Shown: positions 17,263-26,281, counted from the first letter of the stretch. The stretch is 40,423 bases of DNA from CAYLNG01 sp964497855 (GCA_964497855.1 CAZCFM010000012.1:1-40423), one strand, 5' to 3'. The notes: generated by a model not told the origin, from the letters alone. A program made the numbers and translations.

Positions 17263-20200
17263 ATGCCCCGCATTTTCGACAATATCTCCCTCGATCTTCT
17301 GCCCGCCTTGCGGGAAACGCTTGAAATCTCCCAACGTTCGGACTTCTGCGTGGGTTACTTCAACTTGCGCGGGTGGAAGGCCATCGATTCCGTGATCGAA
17401 AAATGGGCGGGGGGTGCGGGTCAACAATGCCGCCTCCTTGTGGGGATGCAACGACTGCCCCAAGACGAACTCCGCGAAGCCTACAGCCTTCTGCCCCACG
17501 ATGAACCCATCAGCAATCAGGTCGTCATCCGTTTGAAACGCCGATTGGCGGAGGAGTTCCGCGCACAGCTCACCCTTGGCGCTCCCACGGACGAGGATGA
17601 AGCGGGCCTACGACGACTTTCCGCCCAACTGAAATCGGGAAAAGTGGTCGTGAAACTTCACCTCCGCCATACCCTGCACGCCAAACTGTATCTTTGTTTC
17701 CGCGCGGATCCGAACAACCCCATCACGGGCTTTCTTGGATCCAGCAATCTCACCCTTTCCGGCCTCTCGAAACAGGGCGAACTGAATGTGGATATCCTGG
17801 ATCATGATGCGACACTCAAGCTGGAACAGTGGTTCAAGGACCGATGGGGCGACCGATGGTGTATTGAGATTACCCAGGAACTGATACAGGTCATTGACGA
17901 AAGCTGGGCGCGATCGGAGTGCCCACCGCCCTATCACATATACGTCAAGATGGCCTATCACTTGGCAGAGGAGGCGCGGGCGGGTCTTTCCGAGTTCAAC
18001 ATCCCGGCGGATCTGCGCGGGGGCTTGCTGGAATTCCAATCCGCGGCGGTGCGCATCGCCGCCCGGCATTTGGAACGAAGGGGTGGCGTTATCCTGGGGG
18101 ATGTGGTTGGCCTCGGCAAAACGATCATGGCCACGGCACTGGCGCGCATGTTCCAAGACCCACCCCGATCTCTGGAAACCCTCATTCTCTGTCCTAAAAA
18201 TCTCGTCGGCATGTGGGAGGACTACGCACACCGATACCGCCTCATTGCAAAAGTCGTGCCCATGACCCAGGTGCAAAACATCCTGCCGAACCTTCGCATT
18301 TATCGGGTCGTCATCATCGACGAAAGCCACAATTTACGGAACCGCGAGGGCCGGAGATGGTCCGTGGTGCGCGACTACATTTCGCGCAATTCCAGCAAGT
18401 GCATCCTGCTTTCCGCCACACCCTACAACAAAACATACCTCGACCTTGCAAACCAGCTCCGCTTGTTCCTGGCCCCGGAGGACATCGTTCCCATCCGGCC
18501 TGAGGAATATCTGAGGAACGACTGCGACGGAAAACCGGATGAATTCACCCGCCGCCACCAATGCCCGCTGAATTGCCTGTCCGCATTTGAGAAAAGCGAA
18601 CATGCGGACGACTGGCGCGAATTGATGCGCCTCTTCATGGTCCGCCGGACCCGCAGCTTCGTCGAGCGAAACTATGCCTTCACGGAGTGCCCGCAGTGCC
18701 ATAGCACCGTCAAAGCAACCCAGGAAGCCTGCCCAACCTGTGGCCAGGGCAAAACCCCGGGCGACCGGCGTTTCCTCCTGCTGGAGGGCGGAACCCGTTT
18801 CCACTTCCCGAAACGACAACCCAAAGCCCTCCATTTCCGCATCCGGGAAAAACATCCTGACGATACCTATGCGAAACTCTACTCCAGTTTTGTCGTGGAC
18901 ACGGTGCGCATGTTGCATCTTCCACGCTATGGCCTGGCCAACTACCTTGAGGCATCTACCGTTCTTTCGCCCTCCTCTCCTGAGGCCGAAATCGTCAAAA
19001 ACCTCTCCCGCGCCGGAAAACGACTCATCGGCTTCTGCCGCACCAATCTCTTCAAACGACTCGAAAGCAGTGGACACTCCTTCCTGCTGTCCGTCCGCCG
19101 GCATATCCTGCGCAATTTCATTTACCTTCACGCCCTCGAGCGGGGCCTGCCCCTACCTGTCGGCACCCAGGATTCCAGCCTCTTTGACACCCGCTGCGAT
19201 GACCACGACAGCGACACGACGCTCTTCGGCTCTGACGAAACCCCGCCCCTTGTGCCAACAGAAATCACCGCCCAATCCCTCGGGGATTTTGCCCAAGCGG
19301 CGGCGGCGGGCTACACCCTCCTGCAGTCGGAACACAGCCGAAATTTCGACTGGTTGCGCCCCACGCTCTTCATGGAGGAACTCGCAAACCACTTGCGCAA
19401 AGACGCCGAACGTCTGTTTTCCATCCTCCAGCTTGCGGGAGACTGGAATCCCTCCACAGATGAAAAACTTGCCGAACTTGAAAAACTCATCACCCGGAAA
19501 CACCCTGCGGAAAAAATTCTCATCTTCTCGCAATTCGCGGACACGGTCAGCTATCTCAACGAGCAACTCCGCGCCCGGAAGCTTGCAGCCTTCGCCGCTG
19601 TTACGGGCGATACGGAGGACCCTTCCCTTTTCGCCCGCCGTTTCAGTCCCGTTTCCAACAAGGTCCGGGATGCGATATCCGCAGCGGACGAACTTCGCAT
19701 CCTCGTTGCCACCGATGTCCTCAGCGAAGGCCAGAACCTGCAGGATGCCGCCATCGTTGTGAACTATGACCTCCCCTGGGCCATCATCCGCCTCATTCAA
19801 CGCGCGGGTCGTGTGGACCGAATCGGCCAGAAATCCGGGGAAATCCTTTGTTACTCCTTCCTGCCCGCCGATGGGGTCGAGCGCGTGATCCGTCTCCGCT
19901 CCCGCGTCCGCCAACGCCTCCAGGAAAACGCCGAGGTTGTCGGCACCGATGAAACCTTTTTCGAGGACGAGAAACATGATGATCTCCTGCGCGACCTCTT
20001 CACTGAAAAATCCGGGATTCTGGACGATCCGGAGGACAACGAAGTGGACCTCGCCTCCCTCGCCTACCAGATTTGGAAGAACGCCTGTGACATGGACCCC
20101 TCCCTCCGGAAAACCATTCCCGAGTTGGCCCCGGTTGTTTTTTCAACCAAAGCGCTTGCCGATGTACCGACCAGAGCCGCCGGGGCCGGTGGCGCGAAGC

Positions 20201-20733
20201 CGACTTCCGGCGTCATGGTCTATGTGCGCACCTCCGATGGGAACGATGCGCTGGCCTGGGTGGACGAACAGGGTCGCACCGTCACTGAAAGCCAGCATGA
20301 CATTCTTCGCGCCGCCGCCTGCGAGCCCGGCACGCCCACCCTCCCGCGCCTGGGTGCGCACCACCCGCTCGTACAACAGGCCGTTACGGGAATCCAAAAG
20401 GAACACAGTCCCACGGGGGGGCAGCTTGGAAAACCCGCCAGCGCCCGCCGCCGCGTGTACGAACGACTCAAAGAATACGCCACAGCAGTGAAAAACACCC
20501 TCTTTGACATCAAGCCTCTCCACCAGGCCATTGACGCCATCTACGAAACCCCGCTGACAGAAGCGGCCCGGGACCTCCTGAACCGCGAGATGAAGTCCGG
20601 CGTGGATACCGCAAAACTGGTCGATCTCGTCCTCTCCCTCCACGAAGAAGATCGCCTCTGCGTCCCCCAGGACGACGGGATCGCCCGCGAGCCCAAAATC
20701 ATCTGCTCTCTTGGAATTCGAAAGGACCTATGA
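17263..20733 (+). CDS. PLD-domain SNF2-family helicase
   Basis: First gene of the defence-type operon, 1156 residues. A phospholipase D-like half domain lies at about residues 20-190, with LHAKLYL (HxK, about 138) and FLGSSNLTLSGL. A SNF2/superfamily 2 ATPase follows: motif I GDVVGLGKTIMA (about 279-290), motif II IIDESHN (about 352), motif III LLSATPYNKT (about 384), motif V ATDVLSEGQNLQD (about 813), motif VI QRAGRVDRIGQ (about 845). A four-cysteine zinc ribbon, CPQCHSTVKATQEACPTC, is inserted at about 474-492. The C-terminal 200 residues are not recognised. It should translocate on DNA and may cut through the PLD site, although one HKD motif alone normally needs a dimer. GAGAG precedes the start. 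Upstream (17153-17262) only a possible -35 (TTGCCA, 17180-17185) is seen. The stop overlaps the next ATG (ATGA). Confidence 0.88.
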   Translation: MPRIFDNISLDLLPALRETLEISQRSDFCVGYFNLRGWKAIDSVIEKWAGGAGQQCRLLVGMQRLPQDELREAYSLLPHDEPISNQVVIRLKRRLAEEFRAQLTLGAPTDEDEAGLRRLSAQLKSGKVVVKLHLRHTLHAKLYLCFRADPNNPITGFLGSSNLTLSGLSKQGELNVDILDHDATLKLEQWFKDRWGDRWCIEITQELIQVIDESWARSECPPPYHIYVKMAYHLAEEARAGLSEFNIPADLRGGLLEFQSAAVRIAARHLERRGGVILGDVVGLGKTIMATALARMFQDPPRSLETLILCPKNLVGMWEDYAHRYRLIAKVVPMTQVQNILPNLRIYRVVIIDESHNLRNREGRRWSVVRDYISRNSSKCILLSATPYNKTYLDLANQLRLFLAPEDIVPIRPEEYLRNDCDGKPDEFTRRHQCPLNCLSAFEKSEHADDWRELMRLFMVRRTRSFVERNYAFTECPQCHSTVKATQEACPTCGQGKTPGDRRFLLLEGGTRFHFPKRQPKALHFRIREKHPDDTYAKLYSSFVVDTVRMLHLPRYGLANYLEASTVLSPSSPEAEIVKNLSRAGKRLIGFCRTNLFKRLESSGHSFLLSVRRHILRNFIYLHALERGLPLPVGTQDSSLFDTRCDDHDSDTTLFGSDETPPLVPTEITAQSLGDFAQAAAAGYTLLQSEHSRNFDWLRPTLFMEELANHLRKDAERLFSILQLAGDWNPSTDEKLAELEKLITRKHPAEKILIFSQFADTVSYLNEQLRARKLAAFAAVTGDTEDPSLFARRFSPVSNKVRDAISAADELRILVATDVLSEGQNLQDAAIVVNYDLPWAIIRLIQRAGRVDRIGQKSGEILCYSFLPADGVERVIRLRSRVRQRLQENAEVVGTDETFFEDEKHDDLLRDLFTEKSGILDDPEDNEVDLASLAYQIWKNACDMDPSLRKTIPELAPVVFSTKALADVPTRAAGAGGAKPTSGVMVYVRTSDGNDALAWVDEQGRTVTESQHDILRAAACEPGTPTLPRLGAHHPLVQQAVTGIQKEHSPTGGQLGKPASARRRVYERLKEYATAVKNTLFDIKPLHQAIDAIYETPLTEAARDLLNREMKSGVDTAKLVDLVLSLHEEDRLCVPQDDGIAREPKIICSLGIRKDL

Positions 20734-21011
20734 ATAAACCCTTGGAATCTGTTATTCTCACTCTCCGAAACCAGAAGGTCATTCTGGATGCCGACCTCGC
20801 TGTGATCTACGGCGTTGCCACAAAAGTCTTAAATCAGGCCGTTAAACGGAACGCGGAGCGCTTTCCAGATGATTTCCGCTTTCAACTGACCGCTGGGGAA
20901 ACGCTGGAGGTGGTCACAAATTGTGACCACCTCACCCAGCTCCCCGAGGACGACGGAATAGCCCGTGAGCCCAAAATCATCTGCTCGCTTGGAATTCGAA
21001 AGGACGTATGA
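20730..21011 (+). CDS. Truncated ORF6N-domain protein fused to a helicase-tail copy
   Basis: A 93-residue product starting in an ATGA overlap with the helicase, with AAAGGA ahead of the start. Residues 1-55 are the N-terminal part of an ORF6N DNA-binding domain (LTLRNQKVILDADLAVIYG, then LNQAVKRNAERFPDDFRFQL). After VVTNCDHLTQL the frame runs into EDDGIAREPKIICSLGIRK, which is the last 19 residues of the helicase in front of its two differing final residues. So this is the 5' half of an ORF6N gene joined to a duplicated helicase terminus, and it again ends in an ATGA overlap. It lacks the second half of the family (FTEHG segment). It may be a remnant, or be kept to maintain translational coupling; whether it is a stable protein is unclear. 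Confidence 0.75.
   Translation: MNKPLESVILTLRNQKVILDADLAVIYGVATKVLNQAVKRNAERFPDDFRFQLTAGETLEVVTNCDHLTQLPEDDGIAREPKIICSLGIRKDV
20907..20933. repeat. Perfect 27-bp palindrome in the truncated ORF6N gene
   Basis: Arms GAGGTGGTCACAA (20907-20919) and TTGTGACCACCTC (20921-20933) around one central A. The core GGTCACA-AAT-TGTGACC encodes V-T-N-C-D in this frame. It could be a protein-binding or cruciform site inside the gene. Confidence 0.9.
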
Positions 21012-21586
21012 ACAAACCCTTGGAATCTGTTATTCTCACTCTCCGAAACCAGAAGGTCATTCTGGATGCCGATTTGGCTTCAATCTATGGCGCGCCCACC
21101 AAGCGCTTGAACGAAGCGGTCAAACGCAATGCAGACCGCTTTCCAGCCGATTTTGTCTTCCGGCTTACCGCAGGGGAACTTGATGCTTTGAGGTCACAAA
21201 TGGTGATGTCAAACGGGGAAGCGGGCGCCATCCCTTATGAGGGGGCTTTAAGGTCGCAAATTGCGACCTTAAAGCCGGGTCGCGGACAGCACAGGAAATA
21301 CCCGCCCTACGCCTTCACCGAACACGGCGCACTGATGGCCGCCAACGTCCTCAACAGCCCGGATGCCGTGAAAATGAGCGTCTATGTCGTGCGGGCCTTC
21401 ATTCAGCAGCGGGAATTGCTCATGGCGCAGTCGGATGTGCTGAAAAAACTCGCCCAGATGGACGCCAAACTCCTCCAGCACGACGAGGCCCTCCGCGTCA
21501 TTTGGCGCGAACTCCAGCCCCTGTTAAGCCCTCCTCCCGCAGCCCCAAAACGGCAAATCGGTTTTCACCCGAAAAACCAGAAATAA
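21008..21586 (+). CDS. ORF6N-domain DNA-binding protein (intact copy)
   Basis: A 192-residue protein with the full bacterial/phage ORF6N arrangement: LTLRNQKVILDADLASIYG and LNEAVKRNADRFPADFVFRL (residues 10-60), a variable middle, YPPYAFTEHGALMAANVLNS (about 97-118), then VVRAFIQQRELL and a coiled C-terminal helix rich in K/L/Q. ORF6N proteins are predicted DNA-binding regulators or antirepressors, common on phages and in mobile gene clusters. The middle holds an internal doubling, LRSQMVMSN and LRSQIATLK, which the usual family form has once. Start ATG 21008 overlaps the truncated copy's stop (ATGA), and the methyltransferase begins three bases after its stop. It may regulate this operon; that is inference. 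Confidence 0.85.
   Translation: MNKPLESVILTLRNQKVILDADLASIYGAPTKRLNEAVKRNADRFPADFVFRLTAGELDALRSQMVMSNGEAGAIPYEGALRSQIATLKPGRGQHRKYPPYAFTEHGALMAANVLNSPDAVKMSVYVVRAFIQQRELLMAQSDVLKKLAQMDAKLLQHDEALRVIWRELQPLLSPPPAAPKRQIGFHPKNQK
21244..21276. repeat. Perfect 33-bp palindrome in the intact ORF6N gene
   Basis: Arms GGCTTTAAGGTCGCAA (21244-21259) and TTGCGACCTTAAAGCC (21261-21276) around a central A. The core GGTCGCA-AAT-TGCGACC matches the core of the 20907 palindrome except one symmetric pair, but is read in another frame (R-S-Q-I-A-T-L). A degenerate partner, GGTCACAAATGGTGATG, lies at 21192-21208. Confidence 0.92.
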
Positions 21587-21589
21587 CCC

Positions 21590-24500
21590 ATGTCCCTCGA
21601 CTTCTCACGCGCCCGCCCGCTCCTGCAAAGCTGCAATCTTCCCACACTCTTCATCGAAGAACTCGGCTGGGAGCCCGCCCGCAACACCCTCACCCTCCGC
21701 GTGGCGGAGACCGACTACGCCTTCCGCGCCGTGGCGGAAAAACGCGGCTTCACCGCCTGGCTCTGCGAAACGCCCGGCGGCGGCCTGCCTGAGCACTCCA
21801 CCCGCCTCAAGCTCGACCGCAAACTCTCCGAAACCAGCTTCGAGCATCTCATCGTCTTCGTCACCGGCGACCGCTCCAGCCAGTCCTGGATGTGGGTTCG
21901 CCGCGAACCCGGCAAACCGCTCGCCGCCCGCACCCACGAATACCACCGCGGCCAGCCCGGCGATTCGCTGCTCCAAAAACTGCAAAACCTCTACGTCTCG
22001 CTCCAGGAAGAGGAAGCCGGCCTCTCCACCGTCGCCGTCGCCGGACGCGCCCGCGCCGCGTTCGACATCGAAAAAGTCACCAAGGCCTTTTACCGCGACT
22101 TCGACAGCCACCGGAGCGCGTTTCTCCGCTTCATCGAGGGCATCGGCGAGGTGGCCGACCGCGAATGGTACGCCTCCGTCATGCTCAATCGCCTGATGTT
22201 CGTCTATTTCATCCAGCGCAAAGGGTTCCTCGATGGCGATCACGACTACCTCCGCAAGCGGCTTGAGCGCTGCCAAAACGAACAGGGACCGGACACGTTC
22301 TACACCTTCTACCGCTATTTCCTGCTCCGGCTTTTCCACGAAGGCTTCGGCAAGCGCCGCCAGGACCGCGCCCCCGACCTCGAAAAACTCCTCGGCAACA
22401 TCCCCTATCTCAACGGCGGCCTCTTCGATGTGCACGAACTCGAAAAGCCCGAGCGCTACGGCAAGGACATCCAGATTCCGGACCAGGCCTTTTCACGCAT
22501 CTTCGACTACTTCGACCGCTACCAATGGCATCTCGACGAGCGCCCCCTCCGCGGCGACAACGAAATCAACCCCGACGTCCTCGGCTACATCTTCGAAAAA
22601 TACATCAACCAGAAACAAATGGGGGCGTATTACACCAAGGAGGACATCACCGAATACATCAGCAAAAACACCGTCATTCCCTTCCTCTTCGATGCCGCCC
22701 GCGAGAAATGCAGGGTCGCCTTCGAAAACACCCACGGACCCACGATCTGGGAGTTGCTCCGCGAAAATCCCGAGCGCTACATCTATCCCGCCGTCCGCCA
22801 TGGAATGGAGCAGGACCTCCCGCCCGAAATCGCCGCAGGCCTCGACACCGCCCAGCCCCATCTCATCGAACGCCGCCAGGCCTGGAACAAAGCCGCGCCC
22901 CCTGAATTCGCCCTGCCCACCGAAATCTGGCGCGAAACCATTGCCCGCCGCCAGCGCTGCGCGGAACTGCGGCGCAAACTCGCCGCCGGCGAGGTCCGCG
23001 AAATCAACGACTTCATCACCCTCAACCTCGACCTCCGCCAATTCGCGCAGGATGTCATCCAGAACTGCGAAGGACCGGACCTGCTCATGTCCCTCTGGCA
23101 GGCCATCAGCAGCATCACCGTGCTCGACCCCACCGGCGGTTCGGGGGCCTTCATTTTTGCCGCGCTGAACATTCTCGATCCCCTCTACGAAGCCTGCCTC
23201 GAACGCATGGAGGCCTTTCTCGCCGAGTGGGACGCCCACGAAAAAAAATCCCATCCCAACTACCACAAAAAATTCAGCGAGGTCCTCGCCCGCGTCGCGG
23301 TCCACCCCAACCGGCGCTACTTCGTCCTGAAATCCATCATCCTCAACAACCTCTACGCCGTGGACATCATGGAAGAGGCCGTGGAAATCTGCAAACTGCG
23401 CCTCTTCCTCAAACTCGCCGCCCAGGTGGAGCCCGACAGCACCCGCGACAACCTCGGCATCGAACCGCTGCCCGACATCGACTTCAACATCAAATGCGGC
23501 AACACCCTCGTTGGCTATGCCACCTACGACGAAGTCAAACGCGCCATCACCAGCGGATTGGACTTCGACAACGCGATGGACAAAATCGCCATCAAAGCCG
23601 CCGATCTCCAACAGACCTTCGACAAATTCCGCCAAATCCAGACCGAAGGCGACGGCAGCGTCCCTCACGCCCACAAACAAGAACTCCAACAACGCCTCAA
23701 GGCCCTGGAAGACGAACTCAACCGACACCTCGCCGACGAATACGGCGTGAAGGTCGGAAACAAAAACGCCTACGCCAAATGGCTGAAAACCCACCAGCCC
23801 TTCCACTGGTTTATCCAGTTCTACGGCATCCTCCACAACGGAGGTTTCGATGTCATCATTGGAAATCCCCCTTATGTCGAATTCTCGCGGTCTGGAGTTC
23901 TCTATCGCTTGCCAACCATGGCTACGACTAACTGCGACAATCTTTGGGCTTTCGTCATTGAGCGTTCCTTAAATCTGGCGGGTCCGACAGGCCGAATGTC
24001 CATGATTACCCCGTTGAGTCTTGTCTCATCAGATCGGTTCATACCTGCCTATAAACTGCTCGCAACTACCGCTGATTGCGTAACGTTTCTCACGTTATCA
24101 GGTGATGCACACCCATCAGTATTATTTTCTGGGGTAAAGATGAGCTATACCATCTTTACTTACTCAAAAGCGTCAAAACAGCGAGTAGCACAGCAGTTAT
24201 ATTTTTCCAAACTTAACCGCTGGCTTGCTGCGGAGCGAGAGAGCCTGTTTTCTTTGATTGAATACTATCCAGCAGTCCAACAAAGTAGCCTCGGGATTCC
24301 TTTCAAAATCGGCTGCGCATCAGCCGCCGGGATTATCGACAAACTTTATAAAAAGCAGATAAAGGTGGCGAATTTAGAGCGGAAGTCAGGTGTAGCGGTC
24401 CTCTACCACCGAATTGTGCGGCATTTCGTAAAAGCACTTCTTACCGCACCCTTCTTCAGCAACGAACGTGACGGAGAGAAGAAGTCTGAAGACTACAAAG

Positions 24501-24922
24501 TCGTTATAGTTGAAACTGAGGAGGACGCGATGCTCGTCCGCTCATTCTTAGTATCCAGCACCTACTACGTGTTTTTCATCGCTCTGTCGGATGCCTACCA
24601 CTGTGGCCGAGACTTGGTACTCGCATTTCCTGTTGGGATCGATGTATTAACTAAGTCTGCGGCATCAGAATTGAGATCTATCGGCCTAAGACACGAAAAG
24701 GATTTGTTTGAAAACTCAGTTCGGCGCAAGATTAAATACAAGACAACTGGATGGATAGAATACGATGAATTCTATCCTCGTGAATCCAAACCCATCCTCG
24801 ACGAGATCGACAAAGTTCTTGCCACGCACTACGGGTTCACGGAGGAGGAGTTGGATTTCATCATCAACTACGACATCAAATACCGACTCGGACGGGGCGC
24901 GGGGGAAGAGGAGGGAGAATGA
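21590..24922 (+). CDS. Eco57I-class (type IIG-like) adenine DNA methyltransferase
   Basis: An 1110-residue enzyme expected to methylate adenine N6 in DNA. The N-terminal part (1-330) has LFIEELGWE and LIVFVTGDRSSQSWMWVRRE, a domain often fused to large BREX/RM-type methylases. Then come the family stretch NPDVLGYIFEKYINQKQMGA with YYTKEDITEYI (about 328-360), SAM motif I DPTGGSGAF (about 512) and the catalytic NPPY (about 758). The rest should be target recognition. A clear nuclease motif was not found; the N-terminal acidic/lysine residues might form one. From about 23880 to 24770 base composition drops (24121-24180 has 20 G+C of 60, against 35 of 60 at 23041-23100), with the switch just after NPPY and a return near REKSKPILDE-like coding at the end, so the recognition part looks swapped in. 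Start three bases after ORF6N. Confidence 0.88.
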   Translation: MSLDFSRARPLLQSCNLPTLFIEELGWEPARNTLTLRVAETDYAFRAVAEKRGFTAWLCETPGGGLPEHSTRLKLDRKLSETSFEHLIVFVTGDRSSQSWMWVRREPGKPLAARTHEYHRGQPGDSLLQKLQNLYVSLQEEEAGLSTVAVAGRARAAFDIEKVTKAFYRDFDSHRSAFLRFIEGIGEVADREWYASVMLNRLMFVYFIQRKGFLDGDHDYLRKRLERCQNEQGPDTFYTFYRYFLLRLFHEGFGKRRQDRAPDLEKLLGNIPYLNGGLFDVHELEKPERYGKDIQIPDQAFSRIFDYFDRYQWHLDERPLRGDNEINPDVLGYIFEKYINQKQMGAYYTKEDITEYISKNTVIPFLFDAAREKCRVAFENTHGPTIWELLRENPERYIYPAVRHGMEQDLPPEIAAGLDTAQPHLIERRQAWNKAAPPEFALPTEIWRETIARRQRCAELRRKLAAGEVREINDFITLNLDLRQFAQDVIQNCEGPDLLMSLWQAISSITVLDPTGGSGAFIFAALNILDPLYEACLERMEAFLAEWDAHEKKSHPNYHKKFSEVLARVAVHPNRRYFVLKSIILNNLYAVDIMEEAVEICKLRLFLKLAAQVEPDSTRDNLGIEPLPDIDFNIKCGNTLVGYATYDEVKRAITSGLDFDNAMDKIAIKAADLQQTFDKFRQIQTEGDGSVPHAHKQELQQRLKALEDELNRHLADEYGVKVGNKNAYAKWLKTHQPFHWFIQFYGILHNGGFDVIIGNPPYVEFSRSGVLYRLPTMATTNCDNLWAFVIERSLNLAGPTGRMSMITPLSLVSSDRFIPAYKLLATTADCVTFLTLSGDAHPSVLFSGVKMSYTIFTYSKASKQRVAQQLYFSKLNRWLAAERESLFSLIEYYPAVQQSSLGIPFKIGCASAAGIIDKLYKKQIKVANLERKSGVAVLYHRIVRHFVKALLTAPFFSNERDGEKKSEDYKVVIVETEEDAMLVRSFLVSSTYYVFFIALSDAYHCGRDLVLAFPVGIDVLTKSAASELRSIGLRHEKDLFENSVRRKIKYKTTGWIEYDEFYPRESKPILDEIDKVLATHYGFTEEELDFIINYDIKYRLGRGAGEEEGE

Positions 24923-24926
24923 CCTT

Positions 24927-25658
24927 ATGAAGCGAAGCATCATCATCACGGACCTGACACGGTTCAAACCGGGCAACCCGGACGTCTGTACCGCCGGGAT
25001 TGACCGGGCAACGGGCGAGTGCATCCGTCCGATACCTTATCTGACGTTCACCAAATGCCAGGAACTGGGGATTCTGCCCGGCGGCATTCTCACCGGCGAG
25101 TTCACTCCCTCGCCCAAACGAACAGCACCCCATACGGAGGACTGCAACTGGCAGAAACTCTCCTTCGAGGGTCCGTGTTCAGGAGAGGAATTTAGACAAG
25201 TTCTTGCGGGAAGTTGCTTTCCAAGTATCGGAGCGGGATTTGATGTTTCGCTGCCCGTTGGGGAGAAAGTGATACCGTCAGTCCACAAGGTTCAGAGGTC
25301 TATCATCACCGTGCAAGTCAAACCACGTGACATCGAAATCGTCGAGGACATCCACAAACCAGGGACGATCAAATTGCATTTCACTGATTCTTCCGGCCTC
25401 CGCCACCGCTTTCTTCCGATCACAGATCTCGGCTTCTTCGACTACGCCCAGCGACACCGGGATAGCCAATCTCTGGCGGGTTTGAATTCGCAAATCGCCA
25501 GGGAAAAAGAGGTCTTCCTGCGAATCGGATTGAGCCGCAAATACATGAGCCCTCAAGGTAAAGAAGGTTTCTGGATGCAGGCGAACGGTATATACACATT
25601 TCCGAACGTCTTACGCTATAAACGTTCATATCCTGAACGCAAAACTGGACCGATATGA
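24927..25658 (+). CDS. Dual-OB-like protein (DuOB family)
   Basis: A 243-residue protein starting at ATG 24927, four bases after the methyltransferase stop, with a strong GAGGAGGGAGA just upstream (24908-24918). The ORF is open further upstream only inside the methyltransferase. The N-terminal part (MKRSIIITDLTRFKPGNPDV, then CTAGIDRATGECIRPIPY) is typical of short proteins annotated as having a dual OB-containing domain, which I recall as partners of DUF488 proteins in conflict-type loci. The middle is beta-rich (IIIDES-free, no catalytic motif) and the end reads GFWMQANGIYTFPNV. OB folds bind nucleic acid, so a role in recognising altered or invading DNA is inferred. The stop overlaps the next ATG. 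Confidence 0.65.
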   Translation: MKRSIIITDLTRFKPGNPDVCTAGIDRATGECIRPIPYLTFTKCQELGILPGGILTGEFTPSPKRTAPHTEDCNWQKLSFEGPCSGEEFRQVLAGSCFPSIGAGFDVSLPVGEKVIPSVHKVQRSIITVQVKPRDIEIVEDIHKPGTIKLHFTDSSGLRHRFLPITDLGFFDYAQRHRDSQSLAGLNSQIAREKEVFLRIGLSRKYMSPQGKEGFWMQANGIYTFPNVLRYKRSYPERKTGPI

Positions 25659-26281
25659 ACGTGACAACCAATTCTGTATTCACGATCGGCCACTCGACGC
25701 ACAGCGCCGAGGTGTTCCTCGCCTTGTTGAAACAGCATGGTGTGGAGGCTTTGGCGGATGTTCGTTCGTCGCCTTTCAGCCGATTTAATCCGCAGTTCAA
25801 CCGGGAGGCGTTGGAAAAGCGCTTGAAGGCAAACGGTATCTTCTATGTATATCTCGGGAAAGAACTCGGTGCGCGTTCCGAGGACCGTTCCTGTTACATC
25901 GAAGGGCGGGTGCAATACGCCCGCTTGGCGCAAACGCCTCTTTTCCAAAGTGGCCTTGATCGCGTGATGCATGGCGCGAAGCGTTATCGTCTGGCCCTGA
26001 TGTGTGCGGAAAAAGAGCCTCTGGAGTGCCACCGCACACTGCTCGTGGCCAAGGCCCTGGTGGAGCGGGGGCTGTCCGTGCTGCACATTCACGCGGATGG
26101 ACACCTTGAGACGCACGAGGACGCCATGGTGCGCTTGCTCGCTCTGACGGGCGTCCCGACTGAAGATTTCTTTCGTTCCAAAAAAGACCTGCTGGCAGAG
26201 GCTCTGGCCCGTCAAGAACAGCAGATCGCTTACGTTGAAGATGAACAAACCGCCATGATCCTGAGGGAAAATTCACAATGA
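25655..26281 (+). CDS. DUF488 family protein (first copy)
   Basis: A 208-residue DUF488 protein. It begins VFTIGHSTHSAEVFLALL and has ALADVRSSPFSRFNPQFN at about residues 32-49, the conserved D-V-R-S core of the family. CAEKEPLECHRTLLV at about residues 116-130 holds the paired cysteines and the C-H-R motif. The C-terminal 60 residues are a helical extension. DUF488 proteins are thought to bind or act on nucleic acid or nucleotides, but no activity is established. Start ATG 25655 overlaps the dual-OB stop (ATGA), and the gene overlaps the second DUF488 gene in the same way, so the three are translationally coupled. Confidence 0.88.
   Translation: MNVTTNSVFTIGHSTHSAEVFLALLKQHGVEALADVRSSPFSRFNPQFNREALEKRLKANGIFYVYLGKELGARSEDRSCYIEGRVQYARLAQTPLFQSGLDRVMHGAKRYRLALMCAEKEPLECHRTLLVAKALVERGLSVLHIHADGHLETHEDAMVRLLALTGVPTEDFFRSKKDLLAEALARQEQQIAYVEDEQTAMILRENSQ

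Larger units (their letters stand above)
20671..21078 (+). repeat. Tandem duplication of helicase tail plus ORF6N start (period 278 bp)
   Basis: Bases 20671-20800 recur at 20949-21078. The copies include the last codons of the helicase, the stop/start overlap and the first codons of an ORF6N gene. Fifty-nine consecutive bases are identical (20736-20794 and 21014-21072), with a handful of mismatches on the 5' side. Beyond the identical block the two ORF6N copies diverge quickly at DNA level while staying alike as proteins. Confidence 0.92.
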
